Shown here piece after piece: positions 7,816 to 14,380 of a stretch of 15,695 nt of DNA. The DNA is from Alphaproteobacteria bacterium (GTDB lineage Bacteria; Pseudomonadota; Alphaproteobacteria; ATCC43930; CGMCC-115725), in contig JAFMSA010000027.1 in NCBI GenBank assembly GCA_017353855.1, positions 1-15,695 on the forward strand. Direction: 5' to 3'. Every line of letters begins with the position of its first letter. The first letter of the stretch is position 1. A program made the translations under genes and the position numbers. Below the pieces are notes generated by a model, which saw only the letters and a list, made by a program, of their open reading frames with translations, searched no databases and was not told where the DNA came from.

Positions 7816-8085
7816 TTGGCAAAGGAAGATCTGATCGAATTCGAAGGTACCGTACTGGAGCTGCTTCCCGACGCGCGGTTTCGCGTACGACTCGACAATG
7901 GACATGAAACCCTGGCCTACTCGTCCGGTCGAATGAAGAAAAACCGGATTCGTATCCTGGCTGGGGATCGGGTGACAGTCGAAATGACCCCCTATGATTT
8001 GACTAAGGGGAGAATCAATTTTCGACATAAGGATGAACGTGCGGGCCCGCCAATGACGCCCCGGCCTCAATACCGGCGCCGCTGA
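7816..8085 (+). CDS. infA: Translation initiation factor IF-1 (paralogue with C-terminal tail), 89 aa
   Basis: Binds the ribosomal A site during initiation. The OB-fold S1-like domain is complete: MAKEDLIEFEGTVLELLPDA, then FRVRLDNGHE, SGRMKKNRIRILAGDRV and MTPYDLTKGRINFRHK, up to about residue 72, the usual full length. An extra basic/proline tail of about 17 residues ends in RPQYRRR. Alphaproteobacteria often carry a second IF-1 of about 90 residues with such a tail beside a cold-shock gene (recalled, not searched). The start is a TTG at 7816, decided by the match of MAKEDL to the family and by the strong AGGAGA at 7805-7810, five bases upstream. It follows csp by 73 bp and precedes a DEAD-box helicase, so coexpression is likely. 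The canonical infA is probably elsewhere in the genome. Confidence 0.93.
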   Translation: MAKEDLIEFEGTVLELLPDARFRVRLDNGHETLAYSSGRMKKNRIRILAGDRVTVEMTPYDLTKGRINFRHKDERAGPPMTPRPQYRRR

Positions 8086-8210
8086 AGTAGCACAATTCTC
8101 GAGGAGCACGAGACTGCGGCCTTGCGGAACGCTCCCCTTGCCTGCCGAAAAGGTTTGACATTTATCCCGGCACCCCCAATCTCAAGGGCAGGTAAAAACA
8201 CTCGAATTGT

Positions 8211-8228
8211 TACAACTAGGCTACAACT
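8211..8228 (+). repeat. TACAACT direct repeat one helical turn apart, upstream of rhlE
   Basis: TACAACT occurs at 8211-8217 and 8222-8228, with an 11-bp period, just before the helicase ATG at 8234. A small palindrome TTGTTACAA (8207-8215) overlaps the first copy. Such spacing would suit a protein binding one face of DNA, but no known regulator is implied. Confidence 0.35.
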
Positions 8229-8233
8229 TCTCG

Positions 8234-9655
8234 ATGGGTTTTTTCGAACTTGATCTGTCGCCTGAAGTTCTTCAGGCAGTTTCTGACGCCGGCTATATCA
8301 ATCCCACCCCGATCCAGGAAAAGGCGATCCCTCACGTCAGGCGCGGCCGCGACGTTCTCGGCTGCGCGCAAACCGGAACCGGCAAGACCGCGAGCTTTGT
8401 GCTGCCGATGGTAGACATTCTGGCCGCCGGCCGGACAAGGGCGCGCATGCCCCGCACGCTGATCCTCGAACCGACGCGCGAACTCGCAACCCAAGTCGCC
8501 GCGTCCTTCGAGCTATACGGCAAATATCATCGCTTGACGATGGCGCTGTTGATCGGCGGTGAAAGCTTTGCCGATCAGGAGCGCAAGCTCGATCGCGGCG
8601 TCGACGTGCTGATCGCAACGCCGGGTCGGCTGCTCGACCTGTACGGGCGCGGGAAGATCCTGTTGTCCGATACCCGTATCCTCGTGATCGACGAGGCTGA
8701 CCGAATGCTCGACATGGGGTTCATTCCCGATGTGGAGCATATCGTCGGCCTGCTGCCCGACACCCGCCAGACACTGCTGTTTTCGGCGACGATGCCGGCC
8801 GAAATCCGCAAGCTGGCCGATGCCTTCCTGCGCAATCCCGTCGAGATCGCGGTTGCCCCGCCGGCCTCGCCGGCGGCGACCGTAATCCAGTCGCTGATCC
8901 TCGTCGATCCGCAGGACAAACGCGAAGCGCTGCGGCGCCTGATCCGCTCTGAGGACGTCAAGAACGCGCTGATCTTTTGCAACCGTAAGCGCGATGTCGA
9001 CATCCTGTTCCGTTCGCTGACCCGGCACGGGTTCGACGCCGCCACCCTGCATGGCGATATGCCGCAGTCCAAACGCACCGAAACGCTCGACCGCTTCCGC
9101 AATGGCGACATCCGGCTTCTGGTCGCCAGCGATGTCGCCGCGCGCGGATTGGATATCGAAGGTCTGAGCCACGTTTTCTGTTTCGATGTGCCGGCGCACG
9201 CCGAGGACTATGTTCATCGCATCGGGCGAACCGGCCGCGCCGGCCGCGAGGGCCGGTCCTTCATGTTCGCCACGCCGCAAGACGGCAACGCCGTCGTCGC
9301 CATCGTCAAGCTGATCGGCAAGGAAATTCGCTCCCAGATCATCGAGGGAATAGAAGCGGCGGAACTCCAATATGAAGACCGTCGCCGAGGCCGATCCCGG
9401 CGGCCTGCCCGCTCCGGTCAACGCAGCAGCCGTGAGGCCGCAGCGGCGGATCGCCGGCCTCCTGCGGGAGAAAGTCCGCGGCACAACGGCCACGACACGG
9501 CCGGTTCCAACGTGATGCCGTTCCCCGGCACTCCTTCCGCTCGCCGTGCGCGGCGGGCGGAGCGCAAGCCCGAACACGACGAGCCGGTCATCGGTTTTGG
9601 GGACCACCTGCCGGCCTTCCTCGCTCGTCCCCCTCGTATCCTCGCCCGCTCCTGA
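8234..9655 (+). CDS. RhlE-type DEAD-box ATP-dependent RNA helicase, 473 aa
   Basis: Unwinds RNA duplexes; relatives act in ribosome assembly, mRNA decay and cold adaptation. Motifs in order, counted from ATG 8234: Q motif GYINPTPIQ (20-28), motif I AQTGTGKT (45-52), Ia PTRELA (80-85), Ib TPGR, motif II DEAD (153-156), motif III SAT (184-186), then the second RecA lobe with FCNRKRD, VASDVAARGLDIEG and motif VI HRIGRTGRAG (328-337). The C-terminal ~100 residues are Arg/Ser/Pro/Ala-rich, low in complexity and highly basic, as in the RNA-binding tails of RhlE proteins. The frame is also open from a TTG at 8207, but MGFFELDLSPEVL is the family-like N-terminus. The ribosome binding site is weak. 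It lies 148 bp after the IF-1 gene on the same strand, making a csp, IF-1, helicase run. Confidence 0.94.
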   Translation: MGFFELDLSPEVLQAVSDAGYINPTPIQEKAIPHVRRGRDVLGCAQTGTGKTASFVLPMVDILAAGRTRARMPRTLILEPTRELATQVAASFELYGKYHRLTMALLIGGESFADQERKLDRGVDVLIATPGRLLDLYGRGKILLSDTRILVIDEADRMLDMGFIPDVEHIVGLLPDTRQTLLFSATMPAEIRKLADAFLRNPVEIAVAPPASPAATVIQSLILVDPQDKREALRRLIRSEDVKNALIFCNRKRDVDILFRSLTRHGFDAATLHGDMPQSKRTETLDRFRNGDIRLLVASDVAARGLDIEGLSHVFCFDVPAHAEDYVHRIGRTGRAGREGRSFMFATPQDGNAVVAIVKLIGKEIRSQIIEGIEAAELQYEDRRRGRSRRPARSGQRSSREAAAADRRPPAGESPRHNGHDTAGSNVMPFPGTPSARRARRAERKPEHDEPVIGFGDHLPAFLARPPRILARS

Positions 9656-10045
9656 GGCCTTGCATTCTCCGTCGGTCGATGATGCCATCCCATTTCGGGT
9701 GCTTCGGGGAAGTAAGGTCAGCAACCCCAGGCTAAAGCCCGTAAGCCCACGCTGATCAGCCTAAGCCGGAAGGCGACTGGAGACCACGTTGACCGGGAAG
9801 TTTAAGACCGACATCCGAGTGCCTCCTCAGTTCAGACCTCTTGAGGGGCAGGCTGCAGACAACTCTTGGGATAGAAACGAAACGGGCTTGCTTCAAACAC
9901 TGTCCGGCAACATCGGCGAGAGAAGCCGGAGCGAAGGTTCTGCGTCACCGCAGGCCCCGTGCGGGCAAACCCGGGGAGCCACCGTCGTTGCAGCGGGGCT
10001 GCTCCCCAGACCTGAAGGCCGGGGTACCCGCCCCGAAAACATTCG
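9656..10045 (+). other. 390-bp intergenic region with palindromes
   Basis: Short frames (for example TTG 9789 to 10049) are open, but their translations match nothing I know. Structure visible: the perfect palindrome GCTGATCAGC at 9751-9760, flanked by repeated TAAGCC/TAAAGCCC phrases (about 9731-9777), which may form the 3' end of the helicase transcript; and two GC-rich hairpins just before the Rieske gene. No terminator with a U-tract is clear. Confidence 0.4.
9995..10035 (+). promoter_or_regulatory. Two GC hairpins upstream of the Rieske ferredoxin
   Basis: GGGG (9995-9998) pairs with CCCC (10004-10007) around a 5-base loop, and CGGGG (10020-10024) pairs with CCCCG (10031-10035) around a 6-base loop. 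The second ends 10 bases before the ATG at 10046, where a ribosome binding site would normally lie, and no purine-rich site is present. They could be part of a structured leader or mark the end of an upstream transcript. Confidence 0.3.
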
Positions 10046-10369
10046 ATGAGCGCTGAGAAGTCAGGCTGGCTGCGGGCGGCAGCACGCAGCGATTTGGGGC
10101 AAGGCGAAGTTCTGGGGGTAGAGGTCGCAGGTCACGCGATCGCACTTTACGATGTCGACGGCGACATCTTTGCGACCGACAACATCTGCACTCACGCTTA
10201 TGCCCGCCTGTCGGATGGCTGGCTCGACGGCGATCTTATCGAATGCCCGTTGCATGCTGCCCGTTTCGATGTCCGAACCGGAAAGGTGCTGGACCCGCCG
10301 GCCACCGAGGATCTGAAGGCCTATCCCGTCCGCGTTCTCGACGGCGAGATCCAGGTCAACCTCGACTAA
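10046..10369 (+). CDS. Rieske-type [2Fe-2S] ferredoxin, 107 aa
   Basis: Soluble electron carrier of the type that feeds ring-hydroxylating dioxygenases, or the NirD-like small Rieske family. The cluster-binding motifs are C48-T-H50 (ICTHAYARL) and C67-P-L-H70 (ECPLHAARFDVRTG), so both Cys-X-His and Cys-X2-His are intact with normal spacing. The C-terminal phrase LKAYPVRVLDGEIQV is typical. Full length for the family and no membrane anchor, so it is cytoplasmic. The sequence is closer to biphenyl/naphthalene dioxygenase ferredoxins (phrase LIECPLHxxxFDVRTGK) than to respiratory Rieske proteins. No oxygenase or reductase gene is adjacent: upstream is a helicase and downstream, convergent with a 110-bp gap, is an alcohol dehydrogenase. 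It therefore looks like an orphan carrier whose partner is elsewhere. The ATG has no obvious Shine-Dalgarno. Confidence 0.92.
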   Translation: MSAEKSGWLRAAARSDLGQGEVLGVEVAGHAIALYDVDGDIFATDNICTHAYARLSDGWLDGDLIECPLHAARFDVRTGKVLDPPATEDLKAYPVRVLDGEIQVNLD

Positions 10370-10479
10370 ACTAAACTCGCTTCATCCGCCCGCGGTCACC
10401 GCACGGATCGCCCCCTTCTGCGGCATTGCAGGAGAGGGCTGCCGGCCCCCGGATCGCCGTCGGGGAGGCGGGTCAGGAT

Positions 10480-11640
10480 CTACCCGTATGCACGCCGGTA
10501 AAGGTCGATGATCTCGTCACTCGACGGGATGCGCGGGTTATTGGCCGGCGAACCCGAGGCGAGCGCTTGGTCCGCCATGACCGGCAGCAGATCGTCGTAG
10601 CGTGCGGCGTCGATTCCCCAAGCGCGTGGGGTGGGCACTGCCAGATCCTCGTTGAGTCGACGCAGCTCGTCGAGCAGGCGGGCGACAGCTGCCTGGCTCC
10701 CCTCACCTTCCTCGGCGACCCCCATCGCGCGCGCACAATCGGCATAGCGCTCGAGTGCCGCTGTGGCCGAAAAGGCAGTGATCTCCGGCAGCAGCATCGC
10801 GTTCGACAGGCCGTGCGGAACGTGGAAAAACGCGCCGATCGGCCGGCTCATGCCGTGCACGAGACAGACGCTCGCGTTCGAGAATGCCATGCCTGCCGTC
10901 GTCGCGCCGAGCATCATCGCCTCGCGAGCCGCCCGATTGTCCGGCGCGGCGCAGGCAGCGCGAATATGACGCGCAATCAGCCCCATCGCATTCTTGGCAA
11001 GCCCGTCCGTAAAGGGGCTCGCCCGACGGCTGACATAGGCTTCGATCGCATGGGTCAGGCTGTCGAGCCCGGTATCCGCCGTCAATCGCAGCGGCATTGT
11101 CAGCGTCAGCTCGTAATCAACAATCGCCGCGACCGGACAGCAGGCAAGCCCGGCGATCAGCATCTTCTCGTCGGTCTCGCTATCGGTAATGACCGTGAAC
11201 CGCGTAACCTCCGAACCGGTCCCCGCCGTCGTTGGAATCGCGACAACGGGCGGCCCCGCTTTCGGGATTTCGGCGGGAACCTTGTAGTCCCGCATTTTTC
11301 CGCCATTTGCAGTGAGCACGGACATTGCCTTAGCCGTGTCGATCGAGCTACCGCCGCCGATCGCGACGAGGCTGTCGAAATCACTCTCGCCAAAACACCG
11401 AACCCCGGTCTCGACGACCGCCGTGGTCGGGTCGGCGACAGTATCCGAAAACACTTTCCACACCACGCCCGCCCGATCAAGGTACCCGGTCGCGCGCTCG
11501 AGATGACCCGAGCCGGCGAGATAGGGATCGGTGACAATAAGAGGCTTCATAAGCCCGAGCCGCCCGAGGATGCTCGCGAGTTCCGCGAGGGCGCCGCCGC
11601 CGACGGCCATCAGACGCGGAGTCGTGATCATTGCTGCCAT
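10480..11640 (-). CDS. Iron-containing (group III) alcohol dehydrogenase, 386 aa
   Basis: NAD(P)-dependent oxidoreductase interconverting alcohols and aldehydes or ketones. Domain order is normal: an N-terminal Rossmann-like domain with GGGSSIDTAK (95-104) for nucleotide binding and PTTAGTGSEVT (136-146), then the helical metal-binding domain. By alignment with lactaldehyde reductase FucO, the Fe ligands are D193, H197 (DSLTHAIE), H262 (VHGMSRP) and H276 (FHVPHG); all four are present. The substrate is not predictable; relatives include 1,3-propanediol, lactaldehyde and maleylacetate-type dehydrogenases. The ATG at 11640 follows a strong GAGGAGG (8-base gap), so I reject the longer frame to 11715. 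It is the last gene of a minus-strand run, 13 bp behind the GNAT stop, which strongly suggests cotranscription. The stop converges on the Rieske ferredoxin. Confidence 0.95.
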   Translation of the reverse strand: MAAMITTPRLMAVGGGALAELASILGRLGLMKPLIVTDPYLAGSGHLERATGYLDRAGVVWKVFSDTVADPTTAVVETGVRCFGESDFDSLVAIGGGSSIDTAKAMSVLTANGGKMRDYKVPAEIPKAGPPVVAIPTTAGTGSEVTRFTVITDSETDEKMLIAGLACCPVAAIVDYELTLTMPLRLTADTGLDSLTHAIEAYVSRRASPFTDGLAKNAMGLIARHIRAACAAPDNRAAREAMMLGATTAGMAFSNASVCLVHGMSRPIGAFFHVPHGLSNAMLLPEITAFSATAALERYADCARAMGVAEEGEGSQAAVARLLDELRRLNEDLAVPTPRAWGIDAARYDDLLPVMADQALASGSPANNPRIPSSDEIIDLYRRAYG

Positions 11641-11653
11641 GACGACATCCTCC

Positions 11654-12112
11654 TCATGCGTAAACCGCGGGGTCGAACCGCTCCATATACGACAACTTCT
11701 CGCACAATTCGTCAAAACCGCAGCGCAGATAAAGGTTCTTGGCGTTCTTCGTCACCAACATCCAGCGGCGCAGTCCCTGAAGCGGCGGATGAGCGAGGAT
11801 CGCCTCGATCAGCCATTGGCCGAGGCCGGCGTTGCGCTCCTGCACAGTGACGAAAACGTCGGTGAGGTAGGCGAAGGTCGCCTCATCGGTGACGATGCGC
11901 GCGAAGCCGATCTGACTGCCGTCGCGATAGAGACCAAAGACCAGCGAATGCGCGATTGCGCGTTGCAACGTGTCGACTGGAATCCCGCGCGCCCAATGCG
12001 AGCACTCGGCGAGAAAATGATGAATGAGCGCGATATCGAGACGGCTCGGATCGGTATCGATTTCATAGAGCCGGCCGCGGATCACGCGGCTGGCGACAAT
12101 GCTCTCGGTCAT
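11654..12112 (-). CDS. GNAT-family N-acetyltransferase, 152 aa
   Basis: Single GNAT domain transferring an acetyl group from acetyl-CoA to an unknown amine. The N-terminal helices HHFLAECSHWARGIP (31-45) precede strand FGLYRDGSQIGFARIVTD (59-76). Motif A is DVFVTVQERNAGLGQWLIE (85-103), with the pyrophosphate-loop signature R-N-A-G-L-G (93-98). The C-terminal part RRWMLVTKNAKNLYLRCGF (115-133) is motif B, typical of the subgroup whose members read W-x-L-x-T-x-x-A-x-x-L-Y-x-x-x-G-F. The ATG at 12112 is preceded by a GGGGG stretch about 8 bases upstream; the longer frame to 12172 is less family-like. Only 13 bp separate its stop from the alcohol dehydrogenase start, so the two are probably one operon; a joint pathway is not established. 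Confidence 0.92.
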   Translation of the reverse strand: MTESIVASRVIRGRLYEIDTDPSRLDIALIHHFLAECSHWARGIPVDTLQRAIAHSLVFGLYRDGSQIGFARIVTDEATFAYLTDVFVTVQERNAGLGQWLIEAILAHPPLQGLRRWMLVTKNAKNLYLRCGFDELCEKLSYMERFDPAVYA

Positions 12113-12277
12113 CGGGGTAACCCCCTGCTCGCATGCCCTGGACAATTCCGGCGCGCCGGCGACCCAGCGCACGGGTGCAGCGCCGGCTGCAAGCCGGGGC
12201 TGCTAGCGCATTCGTCGTCGCAGGGTGAGGACCGAGTTCGTCATAGCGGATGGGAAATGGCGATCGCGCGTGGGTTG

Positions 12278-12529
12278 TCAACCCGGTTTTTTGAGCCGAA
12301 AGCGCAGAACTCCCCCGGGCAACTCGCTGGCCTCGAGCATCTCGCAACCGGTCGTATCGCAGAAATGCTCGAAATCTTTCGCCGCACCGGGATCGGTCGC
12401 GAGGACCTCGAGTACCGCACCTGCGGCGAGCGGCTTTAACGCCCGCCGCGCCTTCAGCACCGGCAACGGGCACAGGAGCCCCGTCGCGTCAAGCGTGGCA
12501 TCCGCTGGAACTCGATCAGCCGCACTCAT
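12278..12529 (-). CDS. TusA/SirA-like sulfur carrier protein, about 83 aa
   Basis: Small two-layer sandwich protein that carries persulfide sulfur on one cysteine, in tRNA thiolation (TusA), molybdenum cofactor maturation or sulfur oxidation. The hallmark CPxP motif is present: LDATGLLCPLPVLKARRALK, with the active Cys at residue 20 counting from ATG 12529. The later segment LEVLATDPGAAKDFEHFC and the closing strand GGVLRFRLKK are standard. An in-frame ATG at 12553 adds MGCCESAE. Either start is possible: AAGG lies 9 bases before 12553, and GAG lies about 9 bases before 12529. A TTATAT hexamer just upstream (about 12557-12562, minus strand) could be a -10 element. It lies 165 bp before the GNAT gene on the same strand and may head that transcript. 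Confidence 0.9.
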   Translation of the reverse strand: MSAADRVPADATLDATGLLCPLPVLKARRALKPLAAGAVLEVLATDPGAAKDFEHFCDTTGCEMLEASELPGGVLRFRLKKPG

Positions 12530-12608
12530 CTCCGCAGACTCGCAACATCCCATATAACCTTAGCAAACCCTCTAGATCACCGGCAACCCGCTGAAGGGTT
12601 CGCATTCT

Positions 12609-12821
12609 GTGCGTTGTTACCACCAACCGTCCGGATGTTGTCGCTCTGATCGAAGAAACAGCCAGGAAACTGAAGCAAACCGGAGCGGTCGCCCTGGCGG
12701 TAAGGCATCTGCTGTCCGCGCTGGCTCCTTGTTTGGCGCGCACCGCGGGTCGGTCCGCGTTCGAGAAGGTGTGGATTTGATCGCGCCGGCCCTCGATGCC
12801 GAGGCCGGCAGAAATCGATCG
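12609..12821 (+). pseudogene. Frameshifted VapB-type antitoxin remnant
   Basis: Two pieces in different frames add up to one ~75-residue antitoxin. Piece 1, in the frame of 12613, reads VVTTNRPDVVALIEETARKL and continues with KQTGAVALAVRHLL, the DNA-binding half seen in VapB/PSK-type antitoxins. Piece 2, in the frame of 12609, reads AGSLFGAHRGSVRVREGVDL then IAPALDAEAG, the C-terminal part that contacts a PIN toxin. A GTG at 12609 would be the natural start, but one extra T near 12614 throws the frame, and a second shift lies near 12715-12725. Piece 2 runs in frame and without a stop into the toxin remnant. The gene therefore makes no intact antitoxin. Confidence 0.6.
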
Positions 12822-13203
12822 ATGACTGATGCGCTGCTACTGGACACGCCCATCGCGCTTTGGCTCGACTGAGCTGACGCACCGGCGCGCTGATTGAGGG
12901 TGCAGGCAGGTTGGCGCCACCCTTCTCTCATCTCAGTCCAGTGACAGAGTGGCAGCTGGCGCTTCCGGAAGGATCGAACTAGATCTCCCGATCGAGGCGC
13001 GGACGGCGCGCTTTTTCGCGAGCCCCGGCGTCGAGCCTGCTCCGTTGGGCTATCGCGCCGCTTCCAGCGCCTACAACTTCATCATCTCAGAACATCGCGT
13101 CGCGACGGCTATCGATCTGGCGTGCCCGCTCGTCACTTACGACGGTTGCGCTTCGCCAGAAACACGACCAACAGTGTGGGTTCAGCGCCTAGACGTGAAA
13201 TAA
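12822..13203 (+). pseudogene. Frameshifted VapC (PIN-domain) toxin remnant
   Basis: The pieces match PIN-domain ribonucleases in order. ATG 12822 opens MTDALLLDTPIALWLD and hits a TGA at 12870-12872; intact relatives have DTHIALW with the first catalytic Asp. A middle piece in another frame reads SHLSPVTEWQLA (about 12928-12963), containing the second acidic residue of the TEW motif. The C-terminal piece (12961-13203) reads GRIELDLPIEARTARFF, PAPLGYRAASSAYNF, then ISEHRVATAIDLACPLVTYD. The usual DPADR segment with the third catalytic Asp, expected just before VATA, is missing. At least two frameshifts plus this deletion make an active nuclease impossible. It lies directly after the antitoxin remnant, as expected of a vapBC operon. 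Confidence 0.75.
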
Positions 13204-13912
13204 GATCGGTGACCTTCAGGGTGTGTTGCCGCCGCCATATCGATGAATGCAGATCCACACTTCCAGCGCGCCTGCGGCTTGACCCGCCTGGCGCCGCGGA
13301 ACCAGTCTCGGACAAACGGCTCACGAGGCAACAACAGGATCGCGCACCACTGCCGCACATCGATCATCTCCGCCGCAAGGCTCGCTGAGGCGCCCCCCCT
13401 GGCCAGCACCACGCTGAGCACGCTGCGGTCATACCGATGAGCAGGCGCAGCGCCGCGGCTGCGGATCCCGAGGGCAACATGAGCACCGGGCGCCGCCGCG
13501 CGTTGCGCAGGTCTGCCGGCCAGCGCTCGCGCAAGATCCTGAACCCGGGCCCAGCGGTTGTGCGGCTGCATCAACGGCTCACCTGTCTCGCGACAAAATT
13601 CAAACGATCGCGGGACAGAAGGTGAACGGCACGACGGCGACCCAGGCAGCCACGCCAAGAGTTCGGCGAGCAACAGCACCCGGTCTTGCCGCTGCCGGGA
13701 TCGCCGTTGATCGATCCTCGCGCACCAGACCCAGCCCGTCACGCCGGCAGAAGCGCGGCCGACCGGCGACTTGGAGGGAGCCCGGTCGCGAACGGGTTCC
13801 GCTTGTATGCGCCAGGCTCACAATAGAAAAATTTTACAGAAAATTAACTCGCCGGTCCCCGCCGGAAGGACGATCTATAGGCCGATCGCTACCGGAGGCG
13901 TCGCGAACCTAA
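13204..13912. other. 0.7-kb region without recognisable gene
   Basis: A 186-codon frame is open on the minus strand (13742-13182), but I cannot assign it. One neighbouring minus frame reads INGDPGSGKT (13711-13682), a Walker A-like string, and another continues VLLLAELLAWL, as if a P-loop gene had been frameshifted; no Walker B or further ATPase motif follows, so this remains a hint only. Just before proQ there is an A+T-rich patch (about 13821-13848) and a CCGG...CCGG hairpin (13852-13865) that may belong to the proQ promoter and leader. Confidence 0.4.
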
Positions 13913-14380
13913 ATGACCTCGACCAGCGCCCGTCGGAAACTCGTCGCCTCGGACCAAGCGCGAGAGGCCGCGCGCAAGCACGGCATGTCAGGCCCGGAGC
14001 CGGGCAGCGAGAATCTCAAGACCGCGCCGCCACCAGCGGACGGAACCGGTATCGAGCGCAACAAAGCGACAATCGCCGAGCTCGTGCAGCACTTCCCCTC
14101 CTGTTTCGTGATCGACAAACAACGCAAGCGCCCGCTGAAGATCGGCATAGATCGCGACATCCAAGCCCGCCTGCCGCAGCTCACGCATAAACGCCTGGGC
14201 GCCGGGCTACGTTTCTACACGTCGGATATCAATTATCTGAAACGTATGTCCGCCGGAGCTCAGCGCGTCGATCTGTCAGGTGAGCCGGTAGGCGAAGTCA
14301 CTGAGGCCGAGGCAAGAGAGGCCGCCGCGCGGCTGGCAGCGATATACGCCCGTCTCCCTGCAAAAAAATCGAAGGCGTAG
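13913..14380 (+). CDS. ProQ/FinO-domain RNA-binding protein, 155 aa
   Basis: RNA chaperone of the ProQ/FinO family, which binds structured small RNAs and mRNA 3' ends. The FinO domain spans about residues 52-130: ATIAELVQHFPSCFV, then KRPLKIGIDRDI (72-83), a short helical stretch, LRFYTSDINYLKRM (99-112) and RVDLSGEPVGEVT (118-130). These are the recognised conserved phrases (F-P-x-x-F, RPLKIGI, Y-L). The N-terminal ~50 residues are Lys/Arg/Ser/Pro-rich and probably disordered; a short Lys-rich tail (AKKSKA) ends the protein. The ATG at 13913 is preceded by GGAGG at 13894-13898, 14 bases away, longer than ideal, so the start is likely but not certain. It stands alone: VapBC remnants upstream and a gene-free region downstream. 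Confidence 0.9.
   Translation: MTSTSARRKLVASDQAREAARKHGMSGPEPGSENLKTAPPPADGTGIERNKATIAELVQHFPSCFVIDKQRKRPLKIGIDRDIQARLPQLTHKRLGAGLRFYTSDINYLKRMSAGAQRVDLSGEPVGEVTEAEAREAAARLAAIYARLPAKKSKA

Noticed and set aside
8155..8160. Consensus -35 hexamer TTGACA upstream of the helicase
   Set aside because: No acceptable -10 hexamer lies 15-19 bases downstream, so I do not call a promoter.
8513..9724. 403-codon minus-strand open frame opposite the helicase gene
   Set aside because: It is the antisense shadow of a high-GC gene whose sense strand carries every DEAD-box motif; the antisense translation has no recognisable domain.
10447..10465. CCCCG/CGGGG stem between the convergent Rieske and alcohol dehydrogenase genes
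   Set aside because: In the right place for a bidirectional terminator, but the stem is only 5 bp with a 9-base loop and there is no T-tract on either side.
10426..11850. 474-codon plus-strand open frame opposite the alcohol dehydrogenase
   Set aside because: Antisense shadow of a gene with all metal ligands and a strong ribosome binding site on the minus strand.
13682..13711. Walker A-like INGDPGSGKT on the minus strand
   Set aside because: The string is in a short frame that does not continue as an ATPase; the following VLLLAELLAWL is in another frame and no Walker B or sensor motif follows. Could be a frameshifted relic, but chance in GC-rich DNA cannot be excluded.
13182..13742. 186-codon minus-strand open frame
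   Set aside because: No family resemblance, no clear ribosome binding site, Arg/Ala/Ser-rich composition, and it overlaps the VapC remnant end.
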